DNA of 64,000 nucleotides from Streptomyces dysideae. GTDB taxonomy: Bacteria; Actinomycetota; Actinomycetes; Streptomycetales; Streptomycetaceae. Below, piece after piece: positions 8,957-18,539 of the stretch. The position numbers and the translations under genes were made by a program. The notes beneath the pieces were generated by a model that saw only the letters and a list, made by a program, of their open reading frames with translations, ran no database searches and was not told where the DNA came from. Positions within the stretch are counted from its first letter, which is position 1. Every line of letters begins with the position of its first letter. The stretch spans positions 231,721 through 295,720 of the forward strand of contig NZ_KQ949077.1 in the NCBI RefSeq assembly GCF_001514305.1, written 5' to 3'.

Positions 8957-9607
8957 GTGAGCGTAACGACGGAGGACACGACGGGATCGACGAGATCCGG
9001 AACCCAGGCGGAGCCGACACCCGGCGCAGACGACACAACACCGCCGGGGACACCCGGCCCTCACCTCTTCGGCTCCCGGGGCCGGCACCGCCGCCCACGG
9101 CCACGCAGGGTCCTGCTCGCCGCGGGCGGCCTCGTCCTGGCCGCCGGCGCACTGAGCCTGGTACGGCTGATGCCGGACCCGGGCGCCGACGGGCTCAGTA
9201 CCGCGAAGGGGACCCCGGATCCGGCACCAGGCAAGGACACAAGCACGGACACGGACCGCGCGACGAACACCGCCGCCACCTTCGGCGCCGTACCGGACGG
9301 GAGCCCGTCCGCACCCTCAGCCATGGGCGGCCCGACCGCCGCACCGACCACAAGCACCATCGTCATCCCGACGCCGGGCACGACCACCGCACCGACGACC
9401 ACGCCCGCAACCGCCCCCCGGCCGACGCACACCACCCCGCCCCGGCCCCCGGCGGCAGCACCGCCGACCACGGCCCCACAACCACCGACCACCCAGACTC
9501 CGCCGCACCCGGCCGCCAACTCCCCGGCCCCGCGGCCCAGCCGGCCCGGCGGCGTCTGCGTCCCGGTCATAGGCCTGTGCGTGGACCCGCTGTCGGACGG
9601 AGGCTGA
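8957..9607 (+). CDS. Pro/Thr-rich single-pass membrane protein
   Basis: A 216-residue protein with no recognised domain. A polar cytoplasmic N-terminus of about 45 residues ends in a basic cluster (GRHRRPRPRR), then comes one membrane helix (VLLAAGGLVLAAGALSLV), then a long extracytoplasmic stretch dominated by Pro, Thr and Ala. It ends in a short tail with two Cys (GGVCVPVIGLCVDPLSDGG) that could form a small disulfide loop. The GTG at 8957 is preferred, with GGGGAGGGG upstream. Divergent from the enoyl-CoA hydratase gene and convergent with cya. A wall-spanning role is only a guess. Confidence 0.75.
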   Translation: MSVTTEDTTGSTRSGTQAEPTPGADDTTPPGTPGPHLFGSRGRHRRPRPRRVLLAAGGLVLAAGALSLVRLMPDPGADGLSTAKGTPDPAPGKDTSTDTDRATNTAATFGAVPDGSPSAPSAMGGPTAAPTTSTIVIPTPGTTTAPTTTPATAPRPTHTTPPRPPAAAPPTTAPQPPTTQTPPHPAANSPAPRPSRPGGVCVPVIGLCVDPLSDGG

Positions 9608-9635
9608 CGGTCCGCCTACGCCCGCCTACGTCCGT

Positions 9636-10766
9636 CTACGCCGGCCCGTCACCACGCCGCGTGAGCAGCCACGGCTCGACGACCCCGAGCCCGCGGACGG
9701 GCCGCTGCCACATCGGCTGGAGCGCGAAGCGGTACGTCGGCGGCTCCTCGCCCTCCTTCTCCGCGGTGGCCACGGCCTCGGCGGCCTCCGCCTCGGAGGC
9801 GGGCGCCTCGCCGCTGCGGATGAGCTCCTCGGCGAAGGCGGTGTCGACGAGCACGGCGTCACGCGGAGCTATCGACGTCAACCGGGAGGCGAGGTTCACC
9901 GTCGTTCCGAAGACATCGCCCATACGGGTGGTCACCGTGCCGAAGGCGATGCCGACGCGCAGCTCGGGCATGGTCTCGTCGTGTGCCATGGTCTCGATGA
10001 GGCGCAGCGCGATCTCGGAGGCGACGGCGGCGTCGTCTGCGGAGTACAGGACCTCGTCTCCGAGGGTCTTGACGAGCCGCCCGCCGCGCGCGGCGACCAG
10101 GTCGGCGGCGGTGGTCTCGAAGGCCTCGACGAGCTCGCCGAGCTCCTCCTCCTCCATACGGCGGGTGAGGCGCGTGAACCCGACGAGATCGGCGAAGCCG
10201 ACGCACAGCCGCCGGTTCACCATCTCCTCGTCGTCGGCGGCCTGGATGACCCGGCCGGTGGCGGCGGCGAGCTGGCGCCGCCAGACGTAGACGAGGAACT
10301 CCTCCAGCTCGGGCAGCAGCAGCTCGACCAGCGGATACGTCACCTCGGTGCGTGTCATCCCCGGCTCGGGCGGCTCGGTCAGCCCCTCCAGGAACGAGTC
10401 GATCTGCCACTCGGCCAGCCGGGCGGTGGTCTGCCCGGTGGACCGCGCCACCTGCACGGCCATGGCCTCGCTCAGCAGCCCCGCCTCGACGAGACCGGAG
10501 AGCCGGCGCAGGGCCAGTACGTCGGCCTCCGTGAGCGCCTTGGCCTGCCCGATGTCGGCGAAGCCCATGGCCCGCCAGAAGCGGGTGGCCAGCTCCACGG
10601 AGACGCCGGCGCTACGGGCCGCCTGAAAGGGGGTGTAGCGCCGCTCGGCGCCGAGGATGAGCTGTTCGATGCGCAGGGCGAGCGGATCCTCGCCGGTGTC
10701 GGCGGCGTAGGGAGGGTCCACCCGGCCGTGCGCGCCCGTGCCGGAGCCCGTGTCGTCGACGGTCAC
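9636..10766 (-). CDS. cya: Adenylate cyclase, class III
   Basis: Makes cAMP from ATP; in S. coelicolor Cya affects germination and the onset of development. The 376-residue soluble protein has an N-terminal helical regulatory region with a MerR-like helix-turn-helix look (about 45-110) and a C-terminal class III catalytic domain (about 185-345). The metal-binding FADLVGFT, GDEVLYS and FGTTVNLASRL motifs are visible. There is no membrane segment. The GTG start is preceded by GGAAGGG. Its position beside birA and pccB matches the S. coelicolor cya locus as I remember it. Confidence 0.9.
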   Translation of the reverse strand: MTVDDTGSGTGAHGRVDPPYAADTGEDPLALRIEQLILGAERRYTPFQAARSAGVSVELATRFWRAMGFADIGQAKALTEADVLALRRLSGLVEAGLLSEAMAVQVARSTGQTTARLAEWQIDSFLEGLTEPPEPGMTRTEVTYPLVELLLPELEEFLVYVWRRQLAAATGRVIQAADDEEMVNRRLCVGFADLVGFTRLTRRMEEEELGELVEAFETTAADLVAARGGRLVKTLGDEVLYSADDAAVASEIALRLIETMAHDETMPELRVGIAFGTVTTRMGDVFGTTVNLASRLTSIAPRDAVLVDTAFAEELIRSGEAPASEAEAAEAVATAEKEGEEPPTYRFALQPMWQRPVRGLGVVEPWLLTRRGDGPA

Positions 10767-10913
10767 GCCTGCTGCCCTTCCGATCTGCCACGGTCAGGTA
10801 TCGACCGGCCTTCACTTTACGGCAGGTGTGCGCCAGCTCACTCCCGAGAGGATGTCCGTAGCGGCGGGCGGTGCTGCCGACAGTGTCTTTCGAGGTCCAC
10901 TTCTTCACCGGCC

Positions 10914-10962
10914 GTGAACGGGTGGCGGGTGGGCACAGGCCGGGGTCCGGGGGCGGAGCCCC
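10914..10962 (-). repeat. Dispersed repeat family 1, copy B
   Basis: Inverted copy of the core at 7701-7749: GGGTGGCGGGTGGGCACAGG followed by CCGGGGTCCGGGGGCGGAGC. It abuts the birA stop codon, so it probably lies in the birA 3' end. Confidence 0.7.
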
Positions 10963-10966
10963 AGCG

Positions 10967-11827
10967 CTACACGCCCCGCAGATGCACGATGTCCCCGGCC
11001 CCCACAGGCTCCTGCACCCCCTCCCCCGTAGCGATCACCAACCGCCCGTCCCCATCGATCGCCACAGCCTCCCCGGTGATGGACCGATCCCCCGGCAACT
11101 CGGCCCGCACCACCCGCCCCAACGTCGCGCACCCCGCCGCATACGTCTCCTGCAGCCCACTGACGACGGGATCACCCCCCGCAGCCCGCCACTGCCCGTA
11201 CCACTCCTCCAGCGCCCGCAGCACGCCCCGAAGCAGCGGATCCCGATCCGTACTCACCGCCCCGGCAAGCGCCAGCGACCCCGCGCCAGGCACCGGCAGC
11301 TCGTCCTCCCGCAGGCTGACATTGACGCCGACCCCGACGACCACTCCGTCGCCCTCGGCCCGCTCGGCCAGGATCCCGCCGGCCTTGCGCTCCTCGCCCC
11401 CCACGATCACCAGCAGGTCGTTCGGCCACTTGAGTGCCGTATCGACCCCGGCGGCCCGCGACAGCCCCGTAGCCACCGCCACGCCCGTGAGCAGCGGCAG
11501 CCACCCCCACCGCGCCACCGGCACCTCGCTCGGCCGCAGCAGCACGGAGAAGAACAGCCCGGACCGGGCCGGCGCGGTCCACTGCCGGTCGAGCCGCCCC
11601 CGCCCTGAGGTCTGCTCCTCGGCGACGAGGACCGTACCCTCGGCGGCCTTGCCCGCGGCCGCCAAGGCCACCAGGTCGGAGTTGGTGGATCCGGTGCTCT
11701 GCACGACCTCCACCTCGGACCACAGGGAACCCTCCCGCACCAGCCCCCGGCGCAGGGCCGCGGCGTTGAGGGGCGGACGGTCCAGGTCGGACCAACGGCT
11801 GTCGTCTGATGCATCTTGCGGCGTCAT
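10967..11827 (-). CDS. birA: Biotin-[acetyl-CoA-carboxylase] ligase
   Basis: Activates biotin as biotinyl-AMP and attaches it to the carrier Lys of acyl-CoA carboxylases, here presumably AccA2 encoded 5 kb away. The 286-residue protein is the short form, with no N-terminal repressor helix-turn-helix. The ligase signature SGRGRLDRQW (residues about 74-84) and the KWPNDLL motif are present, with the small C-terminal SH3-like domain at the end. The ATG at 11827 lacks a strong ribosome site. The gene is divergent from pccB with about 110 bp between them, a natural spot for shared control of ligase and carboxylase. Confidence 0.93.
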   Translation of the reverse strand: MTPQDASDDSRWSDLDRPPLNAAALRRGLVREGSLWSEVEVVQSTGSTNSDLVALAAAGKAAEGTVLVAEEQTSGRGRLDRQWTAPARSGLFFSVLLRPSEVPVARWGWLPLLTGVAVATGLSRAAGVDTALKWPNDLLVIVGGEERKAGGILAERAEGDGVVVGVGVNVSLREDELPVPGAGSLALAGAVSTDRDPLLRGVLRALEEWYGQWRAAGGDPVVSGLQETYAAGCATLGRVVRAELPGDRSITGEAVAIDGDGRLVIATGEGVQEPVGAGDIVHLRGV

Positions 11828-11937
11828 GCAAGCCACCCTAGGTGTGGTAAACGCCGCACTGCCGATTGGTAGGCACCCCATTACTCTACGGATGAGTAAC
11901 CGTCCCCACTTTTGAGCAGGCAGGGAGCAGCATCCCG

Positions 11938-13539
11938 ATGTCCGAGCTGGAAGAGCGTCAAGAGATCGACATCCACACCACCGCGGGCAAGCTCGCGGAT
12001 CTCCAGCGCCGCATCGAGGAAGCGACGCACGCCGGCTCCGCACGCGCCGTGGAAAAGCAGCACGCCAAGGGTAAGTTGACGGCCCGTGAGCGGATCGACC
12101 TGCTGCTCGACGAGGGGTCTTTCGTCGAGTTGGACGAGTTCGCCCGGCACCGCTCCACCAACTTCGGCCTCGACAAGAACCGCCCGTACGGGGACGGCGT
12201 CGTCACCGGCTACGGCACGGTCGACGGCCGCCCGGTCGCGGTCTTCTCGCAGGACTTCACCATCTTCGGCGGCGCGCTGGGCGAGGTCTACGGCCAGAAG
12301 ATCGTCAAGGTGATGGACTTCGCGCTGAAGACCGGGTGCCCGGTCATCGGCATCAACGACTCCGGCGGCGCCCGTATCCAGGAGGGCGTGGCCTCCCTCG
12401 GCGCCTACGGCGAGATCTTCCGCCGCAACACCCACGCCTCCGGCGTGATCCCGCAGATCTCCCTCGTCGTCGGCCCGTGCGCGGGCGGCGCGGTCTACTC
12501 CCCCGCGATCACCGACTTCACGGTCATGGTCGACCAGACCTCACACATGTTCATCACCGGCCCGGACGTCATCAAGACGGTCACCGGCGAGGACGTCGGC
12601 TTCGAGGAGCTGGGCGGCGCCCGTACCCACAACTCCGCGTCCGGCGTGGCGCACCACATGGCCGGGGACGAGAAGGACGCCATCGAGTACGTCAAGCAGC
12701 TGCTGTCGTACCTGCCGTCCAACAACCTCTCCGAGCCGCCCTCCTTCCCGGAGGAGGCGGACCTCGCCGTCACGGACGAGGACCGCGAGCTGGACACGAT
12801 CGTGCCGGACAGCGCGAACCAGCCGTACGACATGCACACGGTGATCGAACACATCCTGGACGACGCGGAGTTCTTCGAGACCCAGCCCCTGTTCGCCCCG
12901 AACATCCTCACCGGCTACGGCCGTGTCGAGGGCCGGCCCGTCGGCATCGTCGCCAACCAGCCGATGCAGTTCGCCGGCTGCCTCGACATCGACGCGTCCG
13001 AGAAGGCGGCCCGCTTCGTCCGCACCTGCGACGCCTTCAACGTCCCGGTCATCACCTTCGTCGACGTCCCCGGCTTCCTCCCGGGCGTCGACCAGGAGCA
13101 CACGGGCATCATCCGCCGAGGCGCGAAGCTGATCTACGCGTACGCGGAGGCGACGGTCCCCCTGATCACGGTCATCACCCGCAAGGCCTTCGGCGGCGCC
13201 TACGACGTCATGGGCTCCAAGCACCTGGGTGCCGACCTCAACCTGGCCTGGCCGACCGCCCAGATCGCCGTCATGGGCGCCCAGGGCGCGGTCAACATCC
13301 TGCACCGCCGCACGATCGCCGAGGCGGAGGCCGCCGGTGACCTGGAGGCGACCCGCGCCCGGCTGATCCAGGAGTACGAGGACGCCCTCCTCAACCCCTA
13401 CATCGCGGCCGAACGCGGCTACATCGACTCGGTGATCATGCCGTCCGACACCCGCCGCCACGTCGTACGGGGCCTACGGCAACTGCGCACGAAGCGCGAG
13501 TCCCTGCCCCCGAAGAAGCACGGCAACATCCCCCTCTAG
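11938..13539 (+). CDS. pccB: Propionyl-CoA carboxylase beta subunit (carboxyltransferase)
   Basis: Transfers the carboxyl group from carboxybiotin to propionyl-CoA, giving methylmalonyl-CoA for odd-chain metabolism and polyketide extender supply. The 533-residue protein has two crotonase-like carboxyltransferase domains, with oxyanion-loop Gly pairs in the segments [12 protein letters not shown] and [13 protein letters not shown]. Asp423 in GGAYDVM corresponds to Asp422 of S. coelicolor PccB, the residue known to favour propionyl- over acetyl-CoA, so propionyl-CoA is the likely main substrate. The gene is followed 15 bases later by pccE. Partners are AccA2 and PccE. Confidence 0.95.
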   Translation: MSELEERQEIDIHTTAGKLADLQRRIEEATHAGSARAVEKQHAKGKLTARERIDLLLDEGSFVELDEFARHRSTNFGLDKNRPYGDGVVTGYGTVDGRPVAVFSQDFTIFGGALGEVYGQKIVKVMDFALKTGCPVIGINDSGGARIQEGVASLGAYGEIFRRNTHASGVIPQISLVVGPCAGGAVYSPAITDFTVMVDQTSHMFITGPDVIKTVTGEDVGFEELGGARTHNSASGVAHHMAGDEKDAIEYVKQLLSYLPSNNLSEPPSFPEEADLAVTDEDRELDTIVPDSANQPYDMHTVIEHILDDAEFFETQPLFAPNILTGYGRVEGRPVGIVANQPMQFAGCLDIDASEKAARFVRTCDAFNVPVITFVDVPGFLPGVDQEHTGIIRRGAKLIYAYAEATVPLITVITRKAFGGAYDVMGSKHLGADLNLAWPTAQIAVMGAQGAVNILHRRTIAEAEAAGDLEATRARLIQEYEDALLNPYIAAERGYIDSVIMPSDTRRHVVRGLRQLRTKRESLPPKKHGNIPL

Positions 13540-13554
13540 TCCCCAGGAGCCGAC

Positions 13555-13764
13555 ATGACGATCAAAGTCCTGCGAGGCAACCCGACCCCGGAGGAGCTGG
13601 CCGCCGCCCTGGCGGTAGTCCGCGCCCGCGCCGCGGCGGCAGCAACAACGCCACCCGGCGCCCCCACAGAACGCGACTCCTGGTCCGACCCCGCCCGTAT
13701 CGCGGCCCACCGCCTACCCCAGCCGGGCCCATCAACATGGGCGCGCACTTACTGGCCGGGGTAA
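13555..13764 (+). CDS. pccE: Acyl-CoA carboxylase epsilon subunit
   Basis: A 69-residue protein directly after pccB with AGGAG six bases before its ATG. The start MTIKVLRGNPTPEELAAALA is the hallmark of actinobacterial carboxylase epsilon subunits. It is followed by a low-complexity Ala/Arg stretch and a conserved tail (SWSDPARI...WARTYWPG). In S. coelicolor, epsilon binds the alpha-beta complex and raises its activity. It is expected to be co-transcribed and translationally linked with pccB. Confidence 0.92.
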   Translation: MTIKVLRGNPTPEELAAALAVVRARAAAAATTPPGAPTERDSWSDPARIAAHRLPQPGPSTWARTYWPG

Positions 13765-13798
13765 GGAAAGCGCCCCGTCAGCCCCCACAGACTCGCAG

Positions 13799-14923
13799 CT
13801 ACAGACAACCCGCCACAGCCTCGGCCATCACCCCGTACCCCTCGTCATTGGGGTGCAGATGATCACCGAAGTCATAAGCCACCCGCAGCCGATCCGGATC
13901 CCCCGGATCGGCCAGCGCGCGCTGAAGGTCAACCACCACGTCGTACTCCCCCGAGCAACGAATCCACTCGTTGACCTCATGACCCACCTTCGCCGCATGC
14001 TCCCCCCAGTGGTCCGAGCCCCCGAACGGCAACAAGGTGCAGCCAACGACCTTCAGCCCGCCGGCCTGTCGTATCAACTCCCGGTGACCGTCGATCAATT
14101 GGGCGGCCTCGACCACCGGCGCCGGCTTGTACGTCGGCTGCTCACCCGTCTCACTGAAGCCGATGTCATTGAGCCCGAGCAGCACCACAACCGTGTCCAC
14201 ACCCCGCAGGCCGAGAACATCCCGCCCCAACCGACGCACCCCCTTCTCCCCATACCAAGCGGAGTCGTTGAGCAGCAGGTTCCCACCGATCCCGGCATTC
14301 AGCACCGCCCGCCCGGTACGCCCGGCAAGCGCGTCCGACCACCTCCGATTCGCGCCCGGCGTCGACCCGAACCCGTCCGTGATGGAGTCGCCGAAGAGGG
14401 CGATCCCGTCCGTACGGCCGGAGTCGGCCTCGACGGCGGACAGGAAGTACCAGGACTCGGTCGTAGCGTCGAACCCCGAGCCACCGGCATCCCCCGACAG
14501 ATCCCCCTCCCCCCGATAGCTGGTCGCGAAGGCCTGCGCGTGAAAGGTCGCCGGCCCGGTCACCGCATCGAAGTACAGCGTGACCGTCACCGACTCCCCG
14601 GCCGCGACGGCGAGTTGAACCGCATCGCTGACGACCTCCCCCCGCGCCGGAATCTCGACGCCCCCGGCGCCCCCGAACGTGAGCGGCACGAGCGAGCCCG
14701 GCGCCACGGCGGCCTCCGCCCCCGCACGCCCCACACTCGCGCCCGCGACCCGCACCGGCGACGTGCCGTACGCGTGCGACAGCCGCACCCGTACCCGTCC
14801 CCCACCACCACCCAGCCGCACGACCTGCCGCAGCGACTGACGCCAGAAGCCCTCGCGGGACCAGTTGGGAGTGAAGCCCTCACTGGGGAGCTGGGGTGAC
14901 GCGGTCCAGACGGTGGTGAACAT
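13799..14923 (-). CDS. SGNH/GDSL-type hydrolase
   Basis: A 374-residue esterase-type enzyme. A beta-rich N-terminal domain (about 1-170) precedes an SGNH domain with the nucleophile motif FGDSITDGFGS, the Gly block in GIGGN, the Asn block in LGLNDIG, and the catalytic Asp-x-x-His in DHLHPND near the C-terminus. No signal peptide is seen, so it may act inside the cell or leave by another route. Similar proteins deacetylate or de-esterify glycans, but the substrate is unknown here. The ATG at 14923 has GGAAGG upstream. A GGAAC-N4-GTTCC repeat lies just before it. Confidence 0.85.
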   Translation of the reverse strand: MFTTVWTASPQLPSEGFTPNWSREGFWRQSLRQVVRLGGGGGRVRVRLSHAYGTSPVRVAGASVGRAGAEAAVAPGSLVPLTFGGAGGVEIPARGEVVSDAVQLAVAAGESVTVTLYFDAVTGPATFHAQAFATSYRGEGDLSGDAGGSGFDATTESWYFLSAVEADSGRTDGIALFGDSITDGFGSTPGANRRWSDALAGRTGRAVLNAGIGGNLLLNDSAWYGEKGVRRLGRDVLGLRGVDTVVVLLGLNDIGFSETGEQPTYKPAPVVEAAQLIDGHRELIRQAGGLKVVGCTLLPFGGSDHWGEHAAKVGHEVNEWIRCSGEYDVVVDLQRALADPGDPDRLRVAYDFGDHLHPNDEGYGVMAEAVAGCL

Positions 14924-14940
14924 GACACGCCCTTCCAAAC

Positions 14941-14954
14941 GGAACCATAGTTCC
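14941..14954. promoter_or_regulatory. GGAAC-N4-GTTCC inverted repeat
   Basis: GGAAC (14941-14945), CATA, GTTCC (14950-14954), directly upstream of the ribosome site of the SGNH hydrolase gene and close to a TAGGCT-like -10 element. Candidate operator for a small regulator not in this window. Confidence 0.4.
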
Positions 14955-15009
14955 CTTAGCCTAGCGCAGCCAGCCCTACTAACGGAATCCAAGTGCCTTT
15001 TGGTGAAGT

Positions 15010-15025
15010 TGAGTACGCGTACTCA
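15010..15025. promoter_or_regulatory. 16-bp perfect palindrome TGAGTACGCGTACTCA
   Basis: A perfect 16-bp palindrome between the divergent SGNH hydrolase and small membrane protein genes, ending 35 bases before the latter's ATG. Candidate operator or promoter-overlapping site. It resembles the nucleoside-gene element but has a shorter centre (TACGCGTA rather than TACGCGCGTA). Confidence 0.5.
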
Positions 15026-15060
15026 GGCGCGCCCCGAGGCCCCCGCCGCACGCTGGAGGA

Positions 15061-15189
15061 ATGCTGTGGTCCGACCCCGAGAACGAACCGCCCAAGGAAC
15101 TGCGCGACATGCAGAACATGTTGCGGAGACTGGGCGTTCTGATCGCGTTGGCCATGCTGCTCGCGATGATCGTGCTCGGCGTGAAGTGA
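15061..15189 (+). CDS. Small single-pass membrane protein, 42 residues
   Basis: A short reading frame starting [20 protein letters not shown] and ending in a hydrophobic helix ([19 protein letters not shown]). Codon use is strongly GC3, as in neighbouring genes. It lies 22 bases before maf in the same direction, between pccE and maf where S. coelicolor also has a short gene, from memory. GGAGGA directly touches the ATG, which is unusually close for a ribosome site. Function unknown; the amphipathic charged N-terminus suggests a peptide that binds a partner at the membrane. Confidence 0.65.
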   Translation: MLWSDPENEPPKELRDMQNMLRRLGVLIALAMLLAMIVLGVK

Positions 15190-15211
15190 AGGCCGCCGCT
15201 ACCCTGACCGC

Positions 15212-15829
15212 ATGACTGATCAGCCCCGCCGCCTCGTCCTCGCCTCCGCCTCCCCCGCCCGACTCGGGCTGCTGCGGCAGGCCGGACTCGACCCCGAGGT
15301 GATCGTGAGCGGTGTCGACGAGGACGCCGTCACCGCGCCCACCCCCGCCGAGCTGGCGCTCGCCCTGGCCGAGGCGAAGGCCTCCGTCGTGGCCGCGAAG
15401 CCCGAGGTCAAGGGCGCCCTGGTGATCGGCTGCGACTCGGTGCTCGACCTGGACGGCGAGGCGCTGGGCAAGCCTGCCGACGCCGAGGAGGCGACGGCCA
15501 GGTGGAAGTCGATGCGCGGGCGCGCCGGGACACTGCAGACCGGGCACTGCGTCTACGACACGATCAGCGGCCGGTACGCCTCCGGCACCGCCTCCACCGT
15601 CGTCCGCTTCGGCGAGCCGACCGACGAGGAGATCGCGGCGTACGTCGCGTCCGGCGAACCCCTCTACGTCGCCGGGGCGTTCACACTGGACGGCCGTTCG
15701 GCGCCGTTCATCGACGGCATCGACGGCGACCACGGCAACGTGATCGGCATCAGCCTGCCCCTCGTACGCCGCCTGCTGGCCCAACTGGGCGTCGGCATCA
15801 TGGAGTTGTGGACGTCCCGGGAGGCGTGA
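15212..15829 (+). CDS. maf: Maf-type nucleoside triphosphate pyrophosphatase
   Basis: House-cleaning enzyme that hydrolyses non-canonical or methylated nucleoside triphosphates to monophosphates; overproduction blocks septation in Bacillus. The 205-residue protein begins with the family signature [17 protein letters not shown], and carries the metal and substrate motif [10 protein letters not shown] and the later KPADAEEA segment. A partner of the preceding 42-residue membrane peptide is possible, as the two genes are close and co-directional. Convergent with the membrane protein gene at 15843. Confidence 0.92.
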   Translation: MTDQPRRLVLASASPARLGLLRQAGLDPEVIVSGVDEDAVTAPTPAELALALAEAKASVVAAKPEVKGALVIGCDSVLDLDGEALGKPADAEEATARWKSMRGRAGTLQTGHCVYDTISGRYASGTASTVVRFGEPTDEEIAAYVASGEPLYVAGAFTLDGRSAPFIDGIDGDHGNVIGISLPLVRRLLAQLGVGIMELWTSREA

Positions 15830-15842
15830 CCGTGGGGGGCGC

Positions 15843-16328
15843 TCAGGGGGTGCTGGGCACCGGCGAGCCGTCGCCGCCCTCCGGCACGGAGTCAGCCGGC
15901 TCCTCCGGCACCGCCTGGCCGTCGTAGGTCATCAGCAGCAGCACGATCAGGCCGAGGACGACCATCATGTACAGGAAGGCCGTCCAGCCCACCAGCCCCC
16001 ACGCGAACGCCCCCAGCAGGGCGTGCACCACGGCCGCGCTGATCAGCAGGACGCGGCCGAAGCCGGCCGGCCGGCGGTTCCGCAGGGCGACCAGCAGGGC
16101 CACCAGGCCGCACAGCGCGAAGTACAGCCCGAAGACGACGCCGCCGATCTTCGAGGACATCGACATCACGCCCGGGTCGAGGCCCGCCAGGGACATGTCC
16201 TGGCGGTCGACCACGACCCCGAGGAACCAGTTCACCGCCGCTATGCCGAGCGCCTCGACCAAGAGTACGACCGCCACCATCCATGCCACCGGTCTGCGCA
16301 CCACCGGTCCCCACCCACTTTCGACCAC
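15843..16328 (-). CDS. Four-helix membrane protein, unknown function
   Basis: A 161-residue integral membrane protein with four predicted helices: about 15-37, 62-82, 92-110 and 113-134. It ends in an acidic Pro/Glu-rich cytoplasmic tail (EEPADSVPEGGDGSPVPS). No family name can be given with confidence. It is convergent with maf and divergent from the accA2 leader region. The 350-bp gap upstream of accA2 belongs to the latter. Confidence 0.7.
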   Translation of the reverse strand: MVESGWGPVVRRPVAWMVAVVLLVEALGIAAVNWFLGVVVDRQDMSLAGLDPGVMSMSSKIGGVVFGLYFALCGLVALLVALRNRRPAGFGRVLLISAAVVHALLGAFAWGLVGWTAFLYMMVVLGLIVLLLMTYDGQAVPEEPADSVPEGGDGSPVPSTP

Positions 16329-16536
16329 GGCCCGAGCAGGGCTGCCGTTACCCCAAGTACGTTCGAGACATCGTGAACGCTACTAACGGGTAAACCCGGG
16401 GACAAGGGTTCCGCGAGGGGCAAAGAATCGTTGGGCCATTCGTAGGGACTCCACAAAGAAACAGAGTGGTCCGCAGCACGCTCTCACAGAGACCTTGACC
16501 ACAGCGGAGGGCTAGGGTTTTCGGGAGGAGTCCTGC

Positions 16537-16647
16537 GTGCCTAGGTGCGACAAGGGATTTCACGGGTCGAGCGAGCCTCGAATCACGCTCCGTGTGGGCA
16601 AGCTCACCATTGGGGACGGGTCGAAGTGCCGTGTCGGCAGTCCCTAA
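16537..16647 (+). CDS. Possible 36-residue leader ORF upstream of accA2
   Basis: Within the 350-bp gap 16329-16679 a GTG at 16537 follows GGGAGGAG by six bases and opens 36 codons to a TAA at 16645-16647, ending 32 bases before the accA2 start. The peptide starts [27 protein letters not shown] -10-like element lies at 16513-16518 and a second one, TAAACT, at 16645-16650 inside the stop. The ribosome site is better than that of many real genes here, but codon bias is not decisive. It could be a translated leader controlling accA2 or chance. The rest of the gap (16329-16510) shows nothing recognisable. Confidence 0.35.
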   Translation: MPRCDKGFHGSSEPRITLRVGKLTIGDGSKCRVGSP

Positions 16648-16679
16648 ACTCGGCTTGTTTCAAGGAGGGAGCCTCAATC

Positions 16680-18470
16680 GTGCGCAAGGTGCTCATCGCC
16701 AATCGTGGCGAAATCGCTGTCCGCGTTGCCCGGGCCTGCCGGGATGCCGGTATCGCGAGCGTGGCCGTCTACGCCGACCCGGACCGGGACGCTCTGCATG
16801 TCCGCGCCGCGGATGAGGCGTTCGCCCTGGGCGGTGACACTCCCGCGACCAGCTACCTCGACATCGACAAGGTGCTCAACGCCGCGCGCGAGTCCGGCGC
16901 GGACGCCATCCATCCCGGCTACGGCTTCCTCTCGGAGAACGCCGAGTTCGCCCAGGCCGTCCTGGACGCGGGGCTGATCTGGATCGGCCCGCCGCCGCAG
17001 GCCATCCGCGACCTCGGCGACAAGGTCGCCGCCCGGCACATCGCCCAGCGCGCCGGCGCGCCCCTGGTTGCCGGTACGCCCGACCCGGTCTCCGGCGCCG
17101 AGGAGGTCGTCGCCTTCGCCAAGGAGCACGGCCTGCCCATCGCGATCAAGGCCGCGTTCGGTGGCGGCGGCCGTGGCCTGAAGGTCGCCCGCACGCTGGA
17201 AGAGGTACCGGAGCTGTACGACTCCGCCGTGCGTGAGGCGATCGCCGCCTTCGGGCGCGGTGAGTGCTTCGTCGAGCGGTATCTGGACAAGCCCCGGCAC
17301 GTGGAGACGCAGTGCCTGGCCGACCAGCACGGCAACGTCGTCGTCGTATCCACCCGTGACTGCTCACTGCAGCGCCGGCACCAGAAGCTCGTCGAGGAGG
17401 CCCCGGCACCCTTCCTGTCGGACCAGCAGATCGCCGAGCTGTACTCCTCCTCGAAGGCCATCCTCAAGGAGGCCGGGTACGTCGGCGCCGGCACCGTCGA
17501 GTTCCTCGTCGGGGCGGACGGCACGATCTCCTTCCTGGAGGTCAACACCCGTCTCCAGGTGGAGCACCCGGTCACCGAGGAGGTCACCGGCATCGACCTG
17601 GTCCGCGAGATGTTCCGCATCGCCGACGGCGAGGAACTCGGCGCTGCGTCATACCTCCAAGAGGGCGACCCGGCCATCCGCGGCCACTCCTTCGAGTTCC
17701 GCATCAACGGCGAGGACCCGGGCCGCAACTTCCTCCCGGCGCCCGGCACGGTCACCGCGTTCGCCCCGCCCACCGGCCCCGGCGTCCGTCTGGACGCGGG
17801 CGTCGAGTCCGGCTCGGTCATCGGCCCGGCCTGGGACTCCCTGCTGGCCAAACTGATCGTCACCGGCCGTACCCGCAAGGAAGCCCTGCAGCGGGCCGCC
17901 CGCGCCCTGGCGGAGTTCCACGTCGAGGGCATGGCCACGGCCATCCCGTTCCACCGCGCCGTCGTCACCGACCCGGCGTTCGCCCCCGAACTCACCGGCT
18001 CCACCGATCCCTTCACGGTCCACACCCGCTGGATCGAGACCGAGTTCGTCAACGAGATCAAGCCCTTCGCCGCCCAGGCCGACACCGACACGGACGAGGA
18101 GACCGGCCGCGAGACGGTCGTCGTCGAGGTCGGCGGCAAGCGCCTGGAGGTCTCCCTGCCGGCCTCACTCGGCATGACCCTGGCCCGCACCGGCCTCGCG
18201 GCCGGCGCCAAGCCCAAGCGCCGCGCGGCCAAGAAGTCCGGCCCGATGGCCTCCGGCGACACCCTCGCCTCCCCGATGCAGGGCACCATCGTCAAGGTCG
18301 CCGTCGAGGAAGGCCAGGAAGTCAAGGAAGGCGACCTCGTCGTCGTCCTCGAGGCGATGAAGATGGAACAGCCACTGAACGCCCACCGCTCCGGCACCAT
18401 CAAGGGCCTGGCGGCCGAAGTCGGCGCGTCCGTCACCTCCGGCGCCCCCATCTGCGAGATCAAGGACTGA
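16680..18470 (+). CDS. accA2: Acyl-CoA carboxylase alpha subunit (biotin carboxylase and biotin carrier)
   Basis: Carboxylates its own biotin with ATP and bicarbonate and supplies the carboxyl to PccB or another beta subunit. The 596-residue protein has a biotin carboxylase domain (about 1-450) with the ATP-binding loop [12 protein letters not shown] and the [14 protein letters not shown] motif. After a linker comes the biotinyl domain with the biotin Lys in [11 protein letters not shown]. The GTG at 16680 has AAGGAGGGA at the right distance. Both its ligase (BirA) and its PccB/PccE partners are encoded nearby, divided by about 3 kb. A hairpin follows. Confidence 0.94.
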   Translation: MRKVLIANRGEIAVRVARACRDAGIASVAVYADPDRDALHVRAADEAFALGGDTPATSYLDIDKVLNAARESGADAIHPGYGFLSENAEFAQAVLDAGLIWIGPPPQAIRDLGDKVAARHIAQRAGAPLVAGTPDPVSGAEEVVAFAKEHGLPIAIKAAFGGGGRGLKVARTLEEVPELYDSAVREAIAAFGRGECFVERYLDKPRHVETQCLADQHGNVVVVSTRDCSLQRRHQKLVEEAPAPFLSDQQIAELYSSSKAILKEAGYVGAGTVEFLVGADGTISFLEVNTRLQVEHPVTEEVTGIDLVREMFRIADGEELGAASYLQEGDPAIRGHSFEFRINGEDPGRNFLPAPGTVTAFAPPTGPGVRLDAGVESGSVIGPAWDSLLAKLIVTGRTRKEALQRAARALAEFHVEGMATAIPFHRAVVTDPAFAPELTGSTDPFTVHTRWIETEFVNEIKPFAAQADTDTDEETGRETVVVEVGGKRLEVSLPASLGMTLARTGLAAGAKPKRRAAKKSGPMASGDTLASPMQGTIVKVAVEEGQEVKEGDLVVVLEAMKMEQPLNAHRSGTIKGLAAEVGASVTSGAPICEIKD

Positions 18471-18494
18471 TCGAAGGGTCTTTCCAAGACATCC

Positions 18495-18539
18495 CGGGGC
18501 GCCCGGCGGACTGGAGCAGTCGGTCCACCGGGCGCCCCG
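18495..18539 (+). terminator. Hairpin terminator after accA2
   Basis: CGGGGCGCCCGG (18495-18506) pairs perfectly with CCGGGCGCCCCG (18528-18539), 25 bases past the accA2 stop. Confidence 0.75.

Noticed and set aside
9611..9640. Three tandem copies of a 10-base unit ending CCTACG behind the Pro-rich protein gene
   Set aside because: Too short and imperfect to support a function; it overlaps the cya stop codon.
15010..15025. TGAGTACGCGTACTCA counted as a seventh nucleoside-regulon site
   Set aside because: The core is two bases shorter (TACGCGTA), and the neighbouring genes have no role in nucleoside use.
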